The translations under genes were made by a program, and so were the position numbers. Positions 43,923 through 52,643 of a stretch of DNA of 64,000 nucleotides are shown one piece after another (positions within the stretch are counted from its first letter, which is position 1; each line of letters starts with the position of its first letter). The notes under the pieces are model-generated. The model was given only the letters and a program-made list of their open reading frames with translations. It did no database searches and had not been told where the DNA came from. Source of the stretch: JAYSYM01 sp964543475 (lineage in GTDB: Bacteria; Bdellovibrionota; Bdellovibrionia; Bdellovibrionales; JAMPXM01); NCBI GenBank assembly GCA_964543475.1, contig CAZIYJ010000007.1, positions 62,001-126,000 on the forward strand, given 5' to 3'.

Positions 43923-44684
43923 TTACGAAACTAATTTATCTGGAGCATCAGGCTTTTTGTAAAACTTTGCTCTCTTGAGCCAGAGGCGAATGGCCTGATA
44001 GTGAATGCGCAAAACCACGAGCGGAGTCATCCAGCCATATTTTAGAAGAATCATTGAAAGGGAATACTGCTGAAGGGGCTTGATAACTCCTTCAATCCAG
44101 GTCGCAAGCCTCAGTTTTTCGTCGTCACCGAAGAAGTTGATGTCGACTCGAAACTTCGTTTCAGTTAGCAAAAAACGAAACTTGTAAAATCCATCGACCG
44201 GGAAAAATGGCGAGACGTGGAAGACTTTTTTAGCAATTAGCCAGGAGTCACTGCTGATGGGCCCAGTCGGATTAACAAAATAAAAATGTCTTTCACCGAA
44301 GGTGTTATGGACTTCAACCAAAACCGCATCGAGAACTCCGAGCTTCTTGCAATACCAAAAGCTTACCGGATTAAAACCGTAGCCAAACATTCGGGGCATG
44401 GTATGGAGCCAAACTTCCTCAGCCTCGTACTGACATTCGGTCTTTAAAAATTCTTTTACGCCTGAATTTAATGTTACCTTTTTCTGATTAAGGTAGTCCC
44501 TTGGCTGAATCGAGAGCAAGTTGAGGAATCGGCGTTTTAAAATCGAATCTAATTCAGTTTCAATCGCAGTTTCAAAAAGCACATAAAATATAGGATATCG
44601 AAAACGGTTTGCATGACCATTTTCCCGGCTGTGATACACGTGGCCTTCAGTCAATTTTAGATAGCTTGAGATGTCGACTGCCAT
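43923..44684 (-). CDS. DUF1365 family protein
   Basis: The opening GHVYHSRENGHANRFRYPIFY and the MPRMFGYGFNPVSFWYCK and VHNTFGERHFY segments are the DUF1365 hallmarks. 253 residues. The family is nearly always next to an FAD amine-oxidase-like gene and a CFA-like gene, exactly as found here; its reaction is not known to me. It overlaps the FAD gene by 28 bp, so it is co-translated. Confidence 0.9.
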   Translation of the reverse strand: MAVDISSYLKLTEGHVYHSRENGHANRFRYPIFYVLFETAIETELDSILKRRFLNLLSIQPRDYLNQKKVTLNSGVKEFLKTECQYEAEEVWLHTMPRMFGYGFNPVSFWYCKKLGVLDAVLVEVHNTFGERHFYFVNPTGPISSDSWLIAKKVFHVSPFFPVDGFYKFRFLLTETKFRVDINFFGDDEKLRLATWIEGVIKPLQQYSLSMILLKYGWMTPLVVLRIHYQAIRLWLKRAKFYKKPDAPDKLVS

Positions 44685-45931
44685 GTGCCTTCTGACTTAA
44701 TTAGTTTTACGATCTCGACGGCGCTAAGTATTCCGTCTTCGTGAAATCCGTAACGAGTCCATGCTCCTGCGTAGTAAATTCCGTCATGCCCTTGAATGTT
44801 CGGAAGAAGACGTTGCGCCTGTATCGCTGAGTGGTTGAGCTGCGGGTGTGAATAATCAAAACTTCGAATCGGGTCACTGACCGATCTAATCGGGTTCAGG
44901 GTGACAAAATAATTTTTCATAGTTTTAATTGGTTGAAGTCGATTTATAAAATAGCTGAGCGAAACTTTTCTTTTTTGTAGTGAATCAAGTGTTCCAACAA
45001 CATTCCACGATGCCCAACAGATTTTTCGCTTTGGCATTTGGGAGTCGTCATTGTGCAAAACTGCACGGTTCGACTCAAATCTAAAGGCATTCAAAACTTG
45101 GTGCACTTGCTGAAAATCAGTTTTAATTATCTTTGCAGTGATAGGAGCATGGGTAGCCATAATCACACGATCAAATTCAGTTTCATGACCATCAGTTACG
45201 ACAATCACTTTGTCGCCACGCTTTTCAACTCTTCGCACGGGTGTATTGAGGTAGATGTGCGAAAGTTTCGCTGCAACTTTTTGTACATACTGGATTGAAC
45301 CGTTTCTCACAGTTCGCCATTTTGGACGACCTTCAACCTGGAGAAGCTTATGGTTGATGAAAAATGTAATGAAAGTCTCAGCGGGGAATTCAAGCATCTC
45401 TAGTTCGGGAGTCGACCAAATGGCGGCTCCGCAAGGCATTAAGTAGTCTTGGCAGAGACTGTGGGAATAACGTCTCTCGCGAATCAGGTCGCCAAGTGTC
45501 CAGCCGTTGGCGCGAGCTAATTCGAGATTTACTTTCGCTTCTCGGTTGAAGCGGAGAATCTCAAGTAGCATCCGAAGAAAACCTGGCTTTAAAAGATTGC
45601 GACGCTGGCCGAAAATAGTGTTAAGGCTAGTGCCATTCCATTCGAGCTTCTTCTCGTCGACCTTAATCGAAAGAGACATATCAGACTCAGCTGTTTCAAC
45701 TCCAAGCTCTTTAAAGAACTGAGTGAGAAGCGGGTAGTTGAGCTCGTTGTAGACAAGGAAGCCAGTATCTATAGGGATATCAGCGCCAGCTTCTTTGACG
45801 AAGGTTGTATTGGCGTGGCCACCAAGGCGACTGTCAGACTCAAAAAGATGAATCTCATGTTCATCTTTTAAGTACCATGCTGCGGCTAAACCGCTGATGC
45901 CTGATCCAATCACTGCGATTTTCATGTCCAT
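44657..45931 (-). CDS. FAD-dependent oxidoreductase (amine-oxidase type)
   Basis: An N-terminal dinucleotide-binding motif VIGSGISGLAAAWYL, then ESDSRLGGHANT and the C-terminal FAD segment IYYAGAWTRYGFHEDGILSAVE, in 424 residues. The family of amine-oxidase-like flavoproteins beside DUF1365 and CFA genes is thought to oxidise or desaturate acyl chains. First gene of the run. Start may be the ATG at 45931 or 45925. A strong inverted repeat lies 13 bp before it, so it is very likely repressed or activated there. Confidence 0.87.
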   Translation of the reverse strand: MDMKIAVIGSGISGLAAAWYLKDEHEIHLFESDSRLGGHANTTFVKEAGADIPIDTGFLVYNELNYPLLTQFFKELGVETAESDMSLSIKVDEKKLEWNGTSLNTIFGQRRNLLKPGFLRMLLEILRFNREAKVNLELARANGWTLGDLIRERRYSHSLCQDYLMPCGAAIWSTPELEMLEFPAETFITFFINHKLLQVEGRPKWRTVRNGSIQYVQKVAAKLSHIYLNTPVRRVEKRGDKVIVVTDGHETEFDRVIMATHAPITAKIIKTDFQQVHQVLNAFRFESNRAVLHNDDSQMPKRKICWASWNVVGTLDSLQKRKVSLSYFINRLQPIKTMKNYFVTLNPIRSVSDPIRSFDYSHPQLNHSAIQAQRLLPNIQGHDGIYYAGAWTRYGFHEDGILSAVEIVKLIKSEGTWQSTSQAI

Positions 45932-45943
45932 CCACCAGTTTTA

Positions 45944-45970
45944 ATTAATGTCAGTTGCTATGACATTAAT
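45944..45970. promoter_or_regulatory. Operator-like inverted repeat before the FAD gene
   Basis: Perfect 10-bp arms ATTAATGTCA / TGACATTAAT around seven bases. It lies in the gap between the FAD-oxidoreductase gene and the divergent TetR gene, close enough to the first to block it. TetR proteins bind such sites, so the adjacent regulator is the obvious candidate. Confidence 0.7.
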
Positions 45971-46061
45971 ATTAAGTGTTAAAATGACGAAAGAATACTG
46001 TAATCAGCCATAGGGGTGTCTTGAAGTCCGACAACACCGCGCAAGTTGCTGATTTTATAGA

Positions 46062-46083
46062 AAAACTATCTTGTTATAGTTTA
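46062..46083. promoter_or_regulatory. Inverted repeat before the TetR gene
   Basis: Perfect 8-bp arms AAAACTAT / ATAGTTTT around six bases, about 40 bp before the TetR start (position good to one or two bases). It differs in sequence from the 45944 site. It could bind another regulator or act as promoter; TTATAGT inside looks like a -10 box. Confidence 0.5.
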
Positions 46084-46120
46084 TTCAGAGTGTCTCAAAA
46101 AATGCGAGAAAGAGGATGCC

Positions 46121-46738
46121 GTGCCAAAGAATTCACGAAAGGCTAAACCAAAAAAGAGAAAGGTCAGAAAATACGACAACTCGAATCGTCGCGAAAAGTC
46201 TGACAATACTCAGTTTAGTGTCCTGCAGTCCTATATCGCTTTGCTGACCGAGCGTCGCGGAGGAGATGTCGGAATAGATGAAGTGGCGAAGCGCGCAGGC
46301 ATTTCGGAGCGAACTGTCTTTCGATTTTTCAAGGATAAAAAAGCTCTTCAAGAAGAAGTCGAAAAGTTTATCAATACGTATTTAGAATTAGGCTACCAAC
46401 AAATTGATGAAGTTGATGTGGCAGGATTTGCGCGAAATATTTTTTCTGCTTTCGATCGCAACGAGGCCTTTACACTGGCCTATATCTATTCGCCATTTGG
46501 TCAAGATTCGCGGCGGAAGCTTCGAAGGCGTCTGCATGATCGATTAATTGAAAAAGTGACTCAAACTTCTCGAGTGAAAGTGCCGCCCAAGGAGCTTAAA
46601 CGACTGGCTATCGTCTTCTCGCTCATCAACGCAAAAGTATGGGACGACATTCGAAGTGATTTTGGATTTAGCGGTGAAGAGATGTCAGAGTCGATCGAAT
46701 GGGCGATGAAAACACTCCTCGCCCAGTATAATAAATAG
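46121..46738 (+). CDS. TetR-family transcriptional regulator
   Basis: A GTG start with GAGG upstream. The N-terminal 30 residues are very basic (KAKPKKRKVRKY), then the TetR helix-turn-helix VGIDEVAKRAGISERTVFRFFKDKKALQEEV (about residues 49-79, read in parts), then a ligand-binding domain. 205 residues. Divergent from the lipid-modification run with a 189-bp gap holding two inverted repeats, so it probably controls that run and itself. Ligand likely an acyl compound, by inference. Confidence 0.88.
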   Translation: MPKNSRKAKPKKRKVRKYDNSNRREKSDNTQFSVLQSYIALLTERRGGDVGIDEVAKRAGISERTVFRFFKDKKALQEEVEKFINTYLELGYQQIDEVDVAGFARNIFSAFDRNEAFTLAYIYSPFGQDSRRKLRRRLHDRLIEKVTQTSRVKVPPKELKRLAIVFSLINAKVWDDIRSDFGFSGEEMSESIEWAMKTLLAQYNK

Positions 46739-46759
46739 AGTCTGCTCGAACTTTGCCGA

Positions 46760-47515
46760 TCAGAATTTTACGACACCAGTTTTTAAGTCGTAGGTGGCAG
46801 GTTGGATTTTTAACCGACCTGATTTTTCGAGCTCAGAAAGCTTTGCGGATTGCGAAGTGATTTCGCCAGACGTTTTGGTCGCATCTGCTGCGCAACCGTC
46901 ATGTGAAAGTACAACCAGGAGTTGTGCGCCAGAAGAAGCGCCTTTTTCTAGGCTTCTGAGAACGTCTTCAGAGACAACGATTTCGTCGTTTCGAACCACA
47001 TAAATCTCGCCAAGTTTTTGATCGAAGATAATTTCGGGCGGCACACGTGAATCACTGCAGGTAAATACGATCGCGTGGTGACGTTGTGCCGTAAGCAATC
47101 GCGCACGGTCTGCAGGTCCTTGGCCGTCGGCACGGAAGCGACGTTTTACGTATCGTGTGTTTCCGTTCTTAAGCCACCCAAGAACTTTGTCAGCTTCTGG
47201 AGTCTTCACGACTGAAACCGCTTCTGTCTTTGCTACGACACCGTTTTTCTGATTCAGAACTTGCTGAGCGACATCGCCAACGAATTCAGTATTCTCTTCA
47301 GCGTAGGGAACTTCAGCTGTTCTTGGCACCTCGGCAGTTGCAACTGGAGTAGTGGCGCCTATCTCAGCGTTGGGATCTGGAGAAGGAGTTGCAACCGGTC
47401 CACTTGAGGCGGCTGTTTCGATGGGTGCAGCAGGCTCATCTTTGCGATCAGGTTTACTTTTTCCGCCGCAAGCGCTGAGTGTAGTGAGAAGTGCAAATAC
47501 TAAGATGAGTTTCAT
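46760..47515 (-). CDS. Beta-carbonic-anhydrase-like lipoprotein, shortened
   Basis: A lipobox (LSACGG, cysteine 16), then a Pro/Ala-rich linker of about 90 residues, then the beta-carbonic-anhydrase core: CSDSRVPPEIIFDQ (C153, D155, R157) and SHDGC (H205, C208), giving the zinc ligands and the Asp-Arg pair. The stretch of about 60-70 residues normally between the second zinc motif and the C-terminal LSELEKSGRLKIQPATYDL is missing, and the usual R-AGN is RNDEI. The domain may be inactive. Last of the mltD-lysC run, 28 bp after lysC. Confidence 0.75.
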   Translation of the reverse strand: MKLILVFALLTTLSACGGKSKPDRKDEPAAPIETAASSGPVATPSPDPNAEIGATTPVATAEVPRTAEVPYAEENTEFVGDVAQQVLNQKNGVVAKTEAVSVVKTPEADKVLGWLKNGNTRYVKRRFRADGQGPADRARLLTAQRHHAIVFTCSDSRVPPEIIFDQKLGEIYVVRNDEIVVSEDVLRSLEKGASSGAQLLVVLSHDGCAADATKTSGEITSQSAKLSELEKSGRLKIQPATYDLKTGVVKF

Positions 47516-47543
47516 GGTGTCTCCAGTTTTTCAAAGTGTAAGT

Positions 47544-48740
47544 CTAGATACTTAATGTGTGAAGGGCCTGAATTGCTTTTTCGCGATCAGCGCTTTTAAC
47601 CAGCGCCGTGACGCTCATTGCAGATAATAATAACCGCTCAACCTGGACGTTACTTGTCTTTAGAGCAGCTGAAATGTTTTCTGCAAGATCAGACGCAAAC
47701 GTACCACGGCAAGTAGCGGTGACTGTCGAGAGAGTATTTTTATCTACTTTAAAGTTTTGCTGAGATTGTTCGATCGCGCCGAGCGTTTCTGCCGGTGCGG
47801 TGATGAGAATTCGCCACTCAGTTTCATTGACTGGTTCGAGATCAAGAACTTGCGGCCACGGAAGAGAGTTTGCATTTAAACCCGAATGAAAAGTTGAAAG
47901 AGCTTCGTGTGCGTTCTTTGCTTTGACGAAAACTTTTTTCACATCGTTGTGGGAGTTAACAGAAAGAATTTTCGGTTGTTCAAACATTTGTTTTTCTCCG
48001 TTTACAAGTGTGTGTCGACCTTCTCCATGTGAAAGAGCAACGATGATCGGCATTTCAAGAGCACAAGCGAGTTCGACGCTTCGATAGTGGAGAACCTTCG
48101 CTCCCCAAAAAGTTATTTCTAATAATTCGCTGTAGTGCATTTGAGAAATATGACGAGCATTTACAACAATACGAGGATCAGCAGAGTAGACTCCATCGAC
48201 ATCTTTTCGAATTTCACATCGCTCTGCTTTGAAGTGTGCGGCCATCGCAACAGCGGTTGTGTCGCTTCCGCCTCTTCCTAGAGTCGTTACTTCTTTCGTG
48301 TTCGGCGAAACACCTTGGAAGCCGGCAAGCACGACACAGTGACCTTTGTTAAGTTCAGCTTCTACGCGAATGGGTTTGATATCGGTGATACGAGCATTAC
48401 TGTGAAGATCATCAGTCAGCACACCAGCTTGGCTGCCAGTGAAACTGATCGCTTTTACTCCTGCATCATTGAGTGCCATACTCATGAGCGCCATGCTGAC
48501 GCGTTCGCCTGTTGAAAGAAGCATATCGAGTTCGCGGCGATTTGGTTTTGGGCTGACCTTGTAAGCGAGATCAACGAGCTGATCAGTAGTTTTTCCCATT
48601 GCGCTGACAACCACGAGAACTCTGTAACCTTGCTTCTGAAGCTTCGCCACTTGTTGAGCGATCGATTTAATTTGAGCCGGATCGGCAACGCTCGAACCAC
48701 CATATTTTTGAACTAGAAGTGGTTGGGTTGAGATGCTCAT
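47544..48740 (-). CDS. lysC: Aspartate kinase
   Basis: First step of the lysine/threonine/methionine pathway. The N-terminal VQKYGGSSVADPAQI, VVVSAMGKTTDQLV and GRGGSDTTAVAMA are the kinase motifs, and two ACT domains follow for feedback control. 398 residues, typical of monofunctional enzymes. It may also serve diaminopimelate supply for peptidoglycan. Second in a minus-strand run after mltD (17-bp gap). Confidence 0.93.
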   Translation of the reverse strand: MSISTQPLLVQKYGGSSVADPAQIKSIAQQVAKLQKQGYRVLVVVSAMGKTTDQLVDLAYKVSPKPNRRELDMLLSTGERVSMALMSMALNDAGVKAISFTGSQAGVLTDDLHSNARITDIKPIRVEAELNKGHCVVLAGFQGVSPNTKEVTTLGRGGSDTTAVAMAAHFKAERCEIRKDVDGVYSADPRIVVNARHISQMHYSELLEITFWGAKVLHYRSVELACALEMPIIVALSHGEGRHTLVNGEKQMFEQPKILSVNSHNDVKKVFVKAKNAHEALSTFHSGLNANSLPWPQVLDLEPVNETEWRILITAPAETLGAIEQSQQNFKVDKNTLSTVTATCRGTFASDLAENISAALKTSNVQVERLLLSAMSVTALVKSADREKAIQALHTLSI

Positions 48741-48757
48741 CTGAAGATTAGTCGTTT

Positions 48758-49768
48758 CTAGTTTTTAGCTTGGTAATTATTCTTTATGAGATTTTTAATT
48801 GCTGCCATCGATCCGCGCGGCACACGAATACGATGTGACGGTATATTTTTTGGAATATAGCCCTTAGTTAGTTCCGGATTTAGATCTTTGAGATACTTGT
48901 GACTGACACCAAGCTCTTCAGCGAGAAGACTTAAGTCAGTTCCGCCAGGCGCATGAAAATAGTCGTAGCGTTCGGGGAGTTGATACTCGATTTCACGAAA
49001 GCCATAGAGCGCCGGCGCTTTTGCAATCAGCATGGCTGCAATAATTTTTGGGACATACTCCTTAGTTTCGTCAGGCAAAACGCCTTTGTCTGCCAGTGTC
49101 CAAAAATTATTAGTGCCGTGTTTTTGAATAAGCCTGCGAGCCCGAGTTTCTCCCATGTTGTAGCTGGCTGCTACGATGTACCATGATTTAAACAGGCGAT
49201 AGAGATGAGAGATGTAACCGATCGCTGCCTTTGTGCTTTTGTCATAATCTCGTCGCTCATCGAGCCACCATTCAGTGCGAAGTCCGTAGGCGTTTCCGGT
49301 TGGCTCAATGAACTGCCAGATACCGACAGCTTCTGCATGACTTGTTGCCGCAGTAGAAAAACCACTTTCGATCATTGCCAAGTAAGCTAAATCTTCTGGG
49401 AGACCTGCGCGACGAAGTTCTTTATGAATGAATGGCATAAAGCGAGAAGATCTTTCGAGCCACTTCTTAAACCAACCGCGATTCGATGTTTGGAAATTGC
49501 GAATCCAAAATTTTACTGAGCGATTGTAGGTAACGGGAATATCGAAAACCAATGGCGCTTCGGACTCACTCAATAAATGAATTTTGGCGTTTCCAAGAGA
49601 TGGAACTTTTTTTAACACTAGCTCTGCTCGCTGCGAGTCGGCCTTCATTTGATTCAGTTCATTTTTGATTTCAGCTGAATGACTGAAGCCAGATTGTTTT
49701 GGAATTGCCCCAAAACATAATTCGCTATAGCACGCAGCTAAAAGAATGAAAAGAATCCGGAATTTCAT
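48758..49768 (-). CDS. mltD: Lytic transglycosylase with LysM domain
   Basis: Cuts peptidoglycan from the periplasm. Signal peptide about 1-20; SLT domain with YLAMIESGFSTAATSHAEAVGIWQF (catalytic glutamate in IESGF) and YNMGETRARRLI; C-terminal LysM unit GTDLSLLAEELGVSHKYLKDLNPEL. This is MltD layout with one LysM, 336 residues. No lipobox evident. First gene of the mltD-lysC-carbonic anhydrase run, divergent from the flagellar operon across 299 bp. Confidence 0.9.
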   Translation of the reverse strand: MKFRILFILLAACYSELCFGAIPKQSGFSHSAEIKNELNQMKADSQRAELVLKKVPSLGNAKIHLLSESEAPLVFDIPVTYNRSVKFWIRNFQTSNRGWFKKWLERSSRFMPFIHKELRRAGLPEDLAYLAMIESGFSTAATSHAEAVGIWQFIEPTGNAYGLRTEWWLDERRDYDKSTKAAIGYISHLYRLFKSWYIVAASYNMGETRARRLIQKHGTNNFWTLADKGVLPDETKEYVPKIIAAMLIAKAPALYGFREIEYQLPERYDYFHAPGGTDLSLLAEELGVSHKYLKDLNPELTKGYIPKNIPSHRIRVPRGSMAAIKNLIKNNYQAKN

Positions 49769-49808
49769 ATTTCATCACTCTATATGAGGACTTATCCATA
49801 GGATACTT

Positions 49809-49887
49809 AGACGAACGTCTGGCAATGCAGTTCTGTCGCAGGAACAATGACAGACGTGTCAGAGTGCTGACGCACTTTCGCGCGAAA
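49809..49887. promoter_or_regulatory. Cluster of inverted repeats, candidate sigma-54 activator sites
   Basis: Within 79 bp: AGACG-AA-CGTCT (49809-49820), TGACA-GACG-TGTCA (49848-49861), GTCAG-AGTG-CTGAC (49858-49871) and the palindrome TTTCGCGCGAAA (49876-49887). The cluster is about 90-170 bp upstream of the sigma-54 promoter, the usual place for activator binding. Confidence 0.5.
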
Positions 49888-49977
49888 ACCAACAGTAGAA
49901 GCGGTGGTTTCGGCTTGTGTAGCATTTTACACGAGGCCAGTTTTGCAATCATGATTTTAGTCTAGCTGTTGTTTTAG

Positions 49978-49993
49978 TGGCACTCATCTTGCT
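49978..49993 (+). promoter_or_regulatory. Sigma-54 promoter of the flgF operon
   Basis: TGGCAC-N5-TTGCT, an exact match to the -24/-12 consensus, 75 bp before flgF. Transcription should start near 50004 and needs an ATP-dependent activator. Confidence 0.82.
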
Positions 49994-50067
49994 CAAAAGG
50001 ATTGTGAGGATCTTCCCTAAGTCTAGGACGGACACTGGGGGGCCACAAGAATCAGAGGAGCACTTGA

Positions 50068-50880
50068 ATGAGTAAAGGGATTTACACCGCAGTTTCAGGA
50101 GCGATGGCGCAGTCGGCGAAGATGGATACGATCGCCAACAACCTCGCCAACGTGAACACTCCGGGATTTAAGCGCGACGCTCAAATTTTCAAAGAATATA
50201 TTTCGGCTTACGAAAAAGAGCCGACTACGATCACTGTTCCTCGCATCACAGCATCAGTAGAAAGTTTCTACGATATGCAAGGCGGAGATAAGTCTTACGT
50301 TGATTTAGCAGGAACTGCTACTGACTTCACTCAAGGCGGACTCAAACAAACGGGTAACCCACTCGACCTAGCACTTGAAGGCGATGGATTCTTTGAAGTG
50401 CTCACACCCGAAGGTGTTCGCTTAACTCGCGCTGGTTCCTTCACTGTCGACAATCAAGGACGATTGACGACAAAGCAGGGGTTTCCTGTTTTAAAAGAAG
50501 GAACACCAGGAACCGATCCAGCAGGACGAATCATTCAGACAAATGGTGGTCAGGTTTCAGTTTCAGATGACGGACAGATTCTCGAAAATGGTGTTACGTC
50601 AGCCGGTAAACTTTCTGTAGTGAATGTTGTGAATAAAGATGGCCTGCAAAAAGTTGGGAACAACTTCTTCGGCTTCAAAAACACAATCGCTCCAGAGCTT
50701 TCTACATCAACTAATTCAAAAGTAATTCAGGGTTTCGTCGAAATCAGTAACGTCAATATCGTTTCTGAAATGGCAGATATGATCACGGCGACCCGCACAT
50801 TTGAAAGTACTCAAAAAGCAATCCAAGCCTACGATGATATGCAAAAGCGCTTGGTCAATGACGTTCCGAAGTTAGGTTAA
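50068..50880 (+). CDS. flgF: Flagellar proximal rod protein FlgF
   Basis: Rod subunit of the basal body. N-terminal ANNLANVNTPGFKRD and C-terminal EISNVNIVSEMADMITATRTFESTQKAIQAYD are the coiled-coil ends shared by the rod/hook family, read here in parts. 270 residues; the gene order before flgG and the middle region with NPLDLALEGDGFFEV point to FlgF. GAGGAG precedes the ATG. First gene of a run flgF-flgG-flgA-flgH-flgI. Confidence 0.92.
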   Translation: MSKGIYTAVSGAMAQSAKMDTIANNLANVNTPGFKRDAQIFKEYISAYEKEPTTITVPRITASVESFYDMQGGDKSYVDLAGTATDFTQGGLKQTGNPLDLALEGDGFFEVLTPEGVRLTRAGSFTVDNQGRLTTKQGFPVLKEGTPGTDPAGRIIQTNGGQVSVSDDGQILENGVTSAGKLSVVNVVNKDGLQKVGNNFFGFKNTIAPELSTSTNSKVIQGFVEISNVNIVSEMADMITATRTFESTQKAIQAYDDMQKRLVNDVPKLG

Positions 50881-50906
50881 AAAGTTTAACGAGCTAAGAG
50901 GTTGAG

Positions 50907-51692
50907 ATGTTAAAGTCACTAAATACAGCTGCGAGTGGGATGTCGGCTCAGCAATCAAACATGGACGTTATTGCCAACAACATGGCGAACGTAAATACAA
51001 CGGGCTTTAAAAAAGCTCGTGCTGAGTTTGAAGACCTCATGTATCAAACTGTGAAAGAGCCAGGAGCAGTTTCAGGATTAAATGCAGTTTCACCTACGGG
51101 TGTTCAAGTTGGTTTAGGTGTTCGCACTTCGGCCGTGACAAAAGATTTCGAAATGGGTTCTGCGAAAGTAACTAAGGCCCCTTTTGACTTACAAGTTGAA
51201 GGCTCTGGTTTCTTCGCAGTTCAACTTCAAGATGGAGCGATCGGTTACACTCGCGATGGCTCATTCAAAAAAGATCCAACCGGAAGAATTGTTGATAAAA
51301 ATGGTAACGCTCTAATTCCTCAGATCAATATTCCGCCAGAAGCGACAGCGGTTGAAATTTTACCTAACGGCCAAGTAAATGTTGGTACTGGCCAAAGCTT
51401 ACAGCCACAGAACATTGGGCAGTTAGAGCTTACTAACTTTGTAAATCCGGCTGGATTAAAATCAATGGGTAAAAATATTTTCGTTCAAACGCCAGCGAGT
51501 GGTCAGCCTCAAGTAGGTACTCCAGGTAACGGAATTTTTGGCGAAATTGCGCAAGGGCAGCTTGAGACCAGCAACGTCAATATCGTTGATGAGATGGTCA
51601 ATATGATCACTACTCAGCGTGCAATGGAAACTAACTCTAAAGTCATGCAAGCCTCTGATCAGATGCTTCAATACATGAACAACTTAAGGTAA
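50907..51692 (+). CDS. flgG: Flagellar distal rod protein FlgG
   Basis: 261 residues, start LNTAASGMSAQQSNMDVIANN, central SGFFAVQLQDGAIGYTRDGSF and C-terminal ETSNVNIVDEMVNMITTQR, all as FlgG. The transport of rod proteins uses the flagellar export gate. It follows flgF by 26 bp with an AAGAGG ribosome site, and flgA begins 3 bp after its stop. Confidence 0.95.
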   Translation: MLKSLNTAASGMSAQQSNMDVIANNMANVNTTGFKKARAEFEDLMYQTVKEPGAVSGLNAVSPTGVQVGLGVRTSAVTKDFEMGSAKVTKAPFDLQVEGSGFFAVQLQDGAIGYTRDGSFKKDPTGRIVDKNGNALIPQINIPPEATAVEILPNGQVNVGTGQSLQPQNIGQLELTNFVNPAGLKSMGKNIFVQTPASGQPQVGTPGNGIFGEIAQGQLETSNVNIVDEMVNMITTQRAMETNSKVMQASDQMLQYMNNLR

Positions 51693-51695
51693 TTA

Positions 51696-52643
51696 ATGAT
51701 TCAGTCTCTGTTGGCTCTTGCCGCAATATTCTTAGCTAGTCTCGCTGCCGAAGCTGCCCCGCAGATTTTGGTCAAAGCGGCAGTTGAAGTGGGTGAGCAA
51801 GAGGTCATTACTCTTGGTGACTTAGCCGACTTTGAAGGATTTTCTGTGGCCCGTGCAGAAGAGCTCAAGGCAGTTCGCTTAGCTGATGCTCCAAAGGCCG
51901 GAGAACAACGCGTTTTCACGAATCACGGCTTAGCTCAAACTTTTAGAAGCTATGTTGGAAGTGACGAAGCTGGCGAGAAAGTTTTCTTCTCGATTCCTAA
52001 TCGTGTCGTGATCGGCCGCAAGACGCTGAAACTGAATGATGTTTCAGTCAAGCAAACAATCATCGAGCAGCTCAAAGGACAATGTTCCTCTTGTGAGTTT
52101 AAGATCGAGCGCGTAGCGCTGCCGATCATCAGCGGTTTAACCGCTGGTTCGAAGTGGTCCGTGAACGTTCGCTCCGAACTTCCCAAAGGAACATTCAATT
52201 ATCCTTTAGAAGTAAAGCAAGAAAACAATAGCCAAATTTATTGGGTGAGCGGGAGCATTTCAATTTTGAAAAAGGCTCTCGTTGCGAAACGAAATATTGG
52301 TATTGGGGAGCAAATCGCCGATGGCGATTATGCCGTTCAACTCCGAGACATCACGTTCTTGCATGATTCAATTGCTGAGCCGTCTGATCTGATCGGCAGT
52401 GTTGCTGCTCGGGGCATTAGTGCGGAGCAAGTGATCGGCCGCACATTCTTAAAAAGAGAAGCCGCTTTTAAATTTGGTGATGTCGTAAAAGTGGTGACCG
52501 GAAATGAGTCTTGGCAGATCAGCATTGACGGTGTTGCACAACAGGCAGCGGCGGTGGGTGAGACAGCAAGAGTGAAAATTCCGAGTACTCAAAAATTGTT
52601 GTCTGGTGTGGTCGTTGATAAAGGCGTGATTGAGGTAAGATGA
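51696..52643 (+). CDS. flgA: Flagellar P-ring assembly chaperone FlgA
   Basis: A signal peptide (cut near EAAPQ) and a C-terminal SAF domain (ALVAKRNIGIGEQIADGDYAVQ, then RGISAEQVIGRTFLKREA). 315 residues, longer than E. coli FlgA, as often in this group. It helps FlgI assemble in the periplasm, and flgI is three genes down. Its stop overlaps the start of flgH (ATGATGA). Confidence 0.88.
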   Translation: MIQSLLALAAIFLASLAAEAAPQILVKAAVEVGEQEVITLGDLADFEGFSVARAEELKAVRLADAPKAGEQRVFTNHGLAQTFRSYVGSDEAGEKVFFSIPNRVVIGRKTLKLNDVSVKQTIIEQLKGQCSSCEFKIERVALPIISGLTAGSKWSVNVRSELPKGTFNYPLEVKQENNSQIYWVSGSISILKKALVAKRNIGIGEQIADGDYAVQLRDITFLHDSIAEPSDLIGSVAARGISAEQVIGRTFLKREAAFKFGDVVKVVTGNESWQISIDGVAQQAAAVGETARVKIPSTQKLLSGVVVDKGVIEVR

